From NCBI GenBank assembly GCA_030604525.1, contig JAUVVQ010000026.1, positions 1 to 33,108 of the forward strand: 33,108 nt of DNA, in the 5' to 3' direction. The notes beneath the pieces are model-generated. The model did not search any database and had not been told where the DNA came from. It saw only the letters and a program-made list of their open reading frames with translations. This DNA is from Phycisphaerae bacterium (GTDB taxonomy: Bacteria > Planctomycetota > Phycisphaerae > Sedimentisphaerales > Anaerobacaceae). Below, in pieces: positions 32,514 to 33,108 of this stretch; the first letter of the stretch is position 1; each line of letters starts with the position of its first letter. The position numbers and the translations under genes are program-made.

Positions 32514-32531
32514 CCTGGCACAAATATTGCA
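32514..32531 (+). promoter_or_regulatory. Sigma-54 promoter for the IS-disrupted gene
   Basis: CCTGGCACAAATATTGCA has GG at 32517-32518 and GC at 32529-32530, ten bases apart, and is the closest match to TGGCAC-N5-TTGCA in the window. Transcription should begin near 32542, about 73 bases before the ATG at 32615. Confidence 0.88.
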
Positions 32532-32614
32532 CAATACAAAAAAGGTTGGTAAATACGCCTGAAAATCGAATAAATATCGCCTAAATCAAACATTCTTCAG
32601 TTGTATCGAAAGTT

Positions 32615-32870
32615 ATGGTTAAAGAAAACCAAAATAATTTCGATGAGAACAACGAACTCCACGAGCCGTTGGACACCGAAATATTCAACGAAAACTTCGC
32701 TGACGATAACACAATAAATAACCTTGAACCTACCCTGAGCGAAAAAGATGTCTTCGCCGGCGACCGTGATTTCTATAACCGACTCACAAATCCCAACAAT
32801 GCCCGCCCAATCAAAACCAGAAAAAAACGCTTTAATGCAATTCAAAAATTCCTAGCCGTATCTATCATAC
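32615..32870 (+). pseudogene. Unknown sigma-54-driven gene, cut by an IS element
   Basis: The ATG at 32615 starts a frame whose first 85 or so residues are acidic and Asn-rich (NNFDENNELHEPLDTEIFNE; NENFADDNTINNLEPTLSEK), then basic (ARPIKTRKKRFNAIQKFLAV) and apparently entering a membrane segment (FLAVSIIL). The frame then runs into IS sequence near 32870 and ends in shadow codons. I do not recognise the family. A soluble tail followed by a membrane segment suggests an inner-membrane protein. Its strong sigma-54 promoter says it belonged to the flagellar regulon. The rest of the gene should lie beyond the IS, outside the window. No good ribosome site is seen. Confidence 0.6.
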
Positions 32871-33108
32871 TATACCCCTACCCATTGTCAAGACAAAAAA
32901 CCGGTTCTTTTAAGGTGGACTCATCGCCACTGGTTAAGGCCGTTGGAAGGGTGGGAGCCCGAAGGGCGACCGGTGTCCAACCGGCGACGCCATATACCTC
33001 GGCGGGGGTGCGGTAGCCCAACGCCTGATGCAATCGCTGATTATTATAAAACTCAAAATAGCGGCCAAGATAATACCTCGCCTCGGCCACTGTCTGATAG
33101 TCTCGCAT
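32871..33108. mobile_element. End of an IS3-type insertion sequence, running out of the window
   Basis: The transposase C-terminus on the minus strand and a change of base composition (more G and balanced codons) mark the element. The exact end is not certain: TGTCAAGAC at 32886 would fit an IS3-type TG end, but the transposase frame stops a few bases beyond it, at 32878. The other end and any target duplication are outside the window. Confidence 0.75.
32878..33108 (-). CDS. IS3-family transposase, C-terminal part
   Basis: The visible 76 residues contain YYLGRYFEFYNNQRLHQALG then YRTPAEVYG, the C-terminal end of the integrase-type catalytic domain of IS3-family transposases (YN..R.H.ALGY.TP.E); the last acidic residue of the DDE triad normally lies shortly upstream, beyond the window edge. 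The coding region continues past the right edge, so the ATG at 33108 is not a true start. The last residues (STLKEPVFCLDNG) run into the terminal sequence of the element, which happens in some IS3 members. It lies opposite to the gene it interrupts. Confidence 0.9.
   Translation of the reverse strand: MRDYQTVAEARYYLGRYFEFYNNQRLHQALGYRTPAEVYGVAGWTPVALRAPTLPTALTSGDESTLKEPVFCLDNG

Overview
This window is a flagellar gene cluster of about 33 kb from a Gram-negative-type bacterium; L-ring and P-ring genes (flgH, flgI) are present. Two long convergent gene blocks meet near 14.35 kb. The mix of features hints at a Planctomycetota (Phycisphaerae-like) source: GTG/TTG starts, several genes without a Shine-Dalgarno sequence, a surface-protein-type insert in FliD, and small family-divergent proteins. 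That lineage is an inference; no rRNA or other marker is present.

Plus strand, 160-8949: flgC-fliE-fliF-fliG-fliH-fliI-fliJ, then a MotE-like gene split by an in-frame TAA, then motA and two different motB genes. This block builds the proximal rod, MS ring, part of the switch, the export ATPase complex and the stator. Plus strand, 9087-14338: a sigma-54 promoter, then fliO-fliP-fliQ-fliR-flhB (export gate), then a 550-residue protein where flhA is expected. That protein has an FlhA-like membrane domain. Its normal FlhA cytoplasmic domain is replaced by an Asn-rich linker and a degenerate MinD/BY-kinase-like fold.

Minus strand, 30259 down to 14368: flgD-flgE-(PilZ-like membrane protein)-flgF-flgG-flgA-flgH-flgI-flgJ(rod-binding only)-flgN-flgK-flgL, then a second sigma-54 promoter, a TPR protein, a small FlgN/FliT-like chaperone and a large fliD. 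This block makes the hook, distal rod, rings, hook-filament junction and cap.

Right end, plus strand: a sigma-54 activator gene (30813-32231) and a further sigma-54 promoter. The small gene behind that promoter is cut off by an IS3-type element running out of the window. Four good -24/-12 promoters plus an adjacent enhancer-binding protein indicate sigma-54 control of middle and late flagellar genes. Genes expected but not seen here are flgB, fliK, fliL, fliM, fliN, fliS, flagellin, flhF, flhG and a normal flhA.

The most unusual items are the FlhA-like/dead-ATPase fusion, a dispersed CACGTG-centred repeat found mainly between genes but also in frame inside flgI, the in-frame stop in the MotE-like gene, and the strong A+C versus G+T strand asymmetry that shapes protein composition on the two strands.
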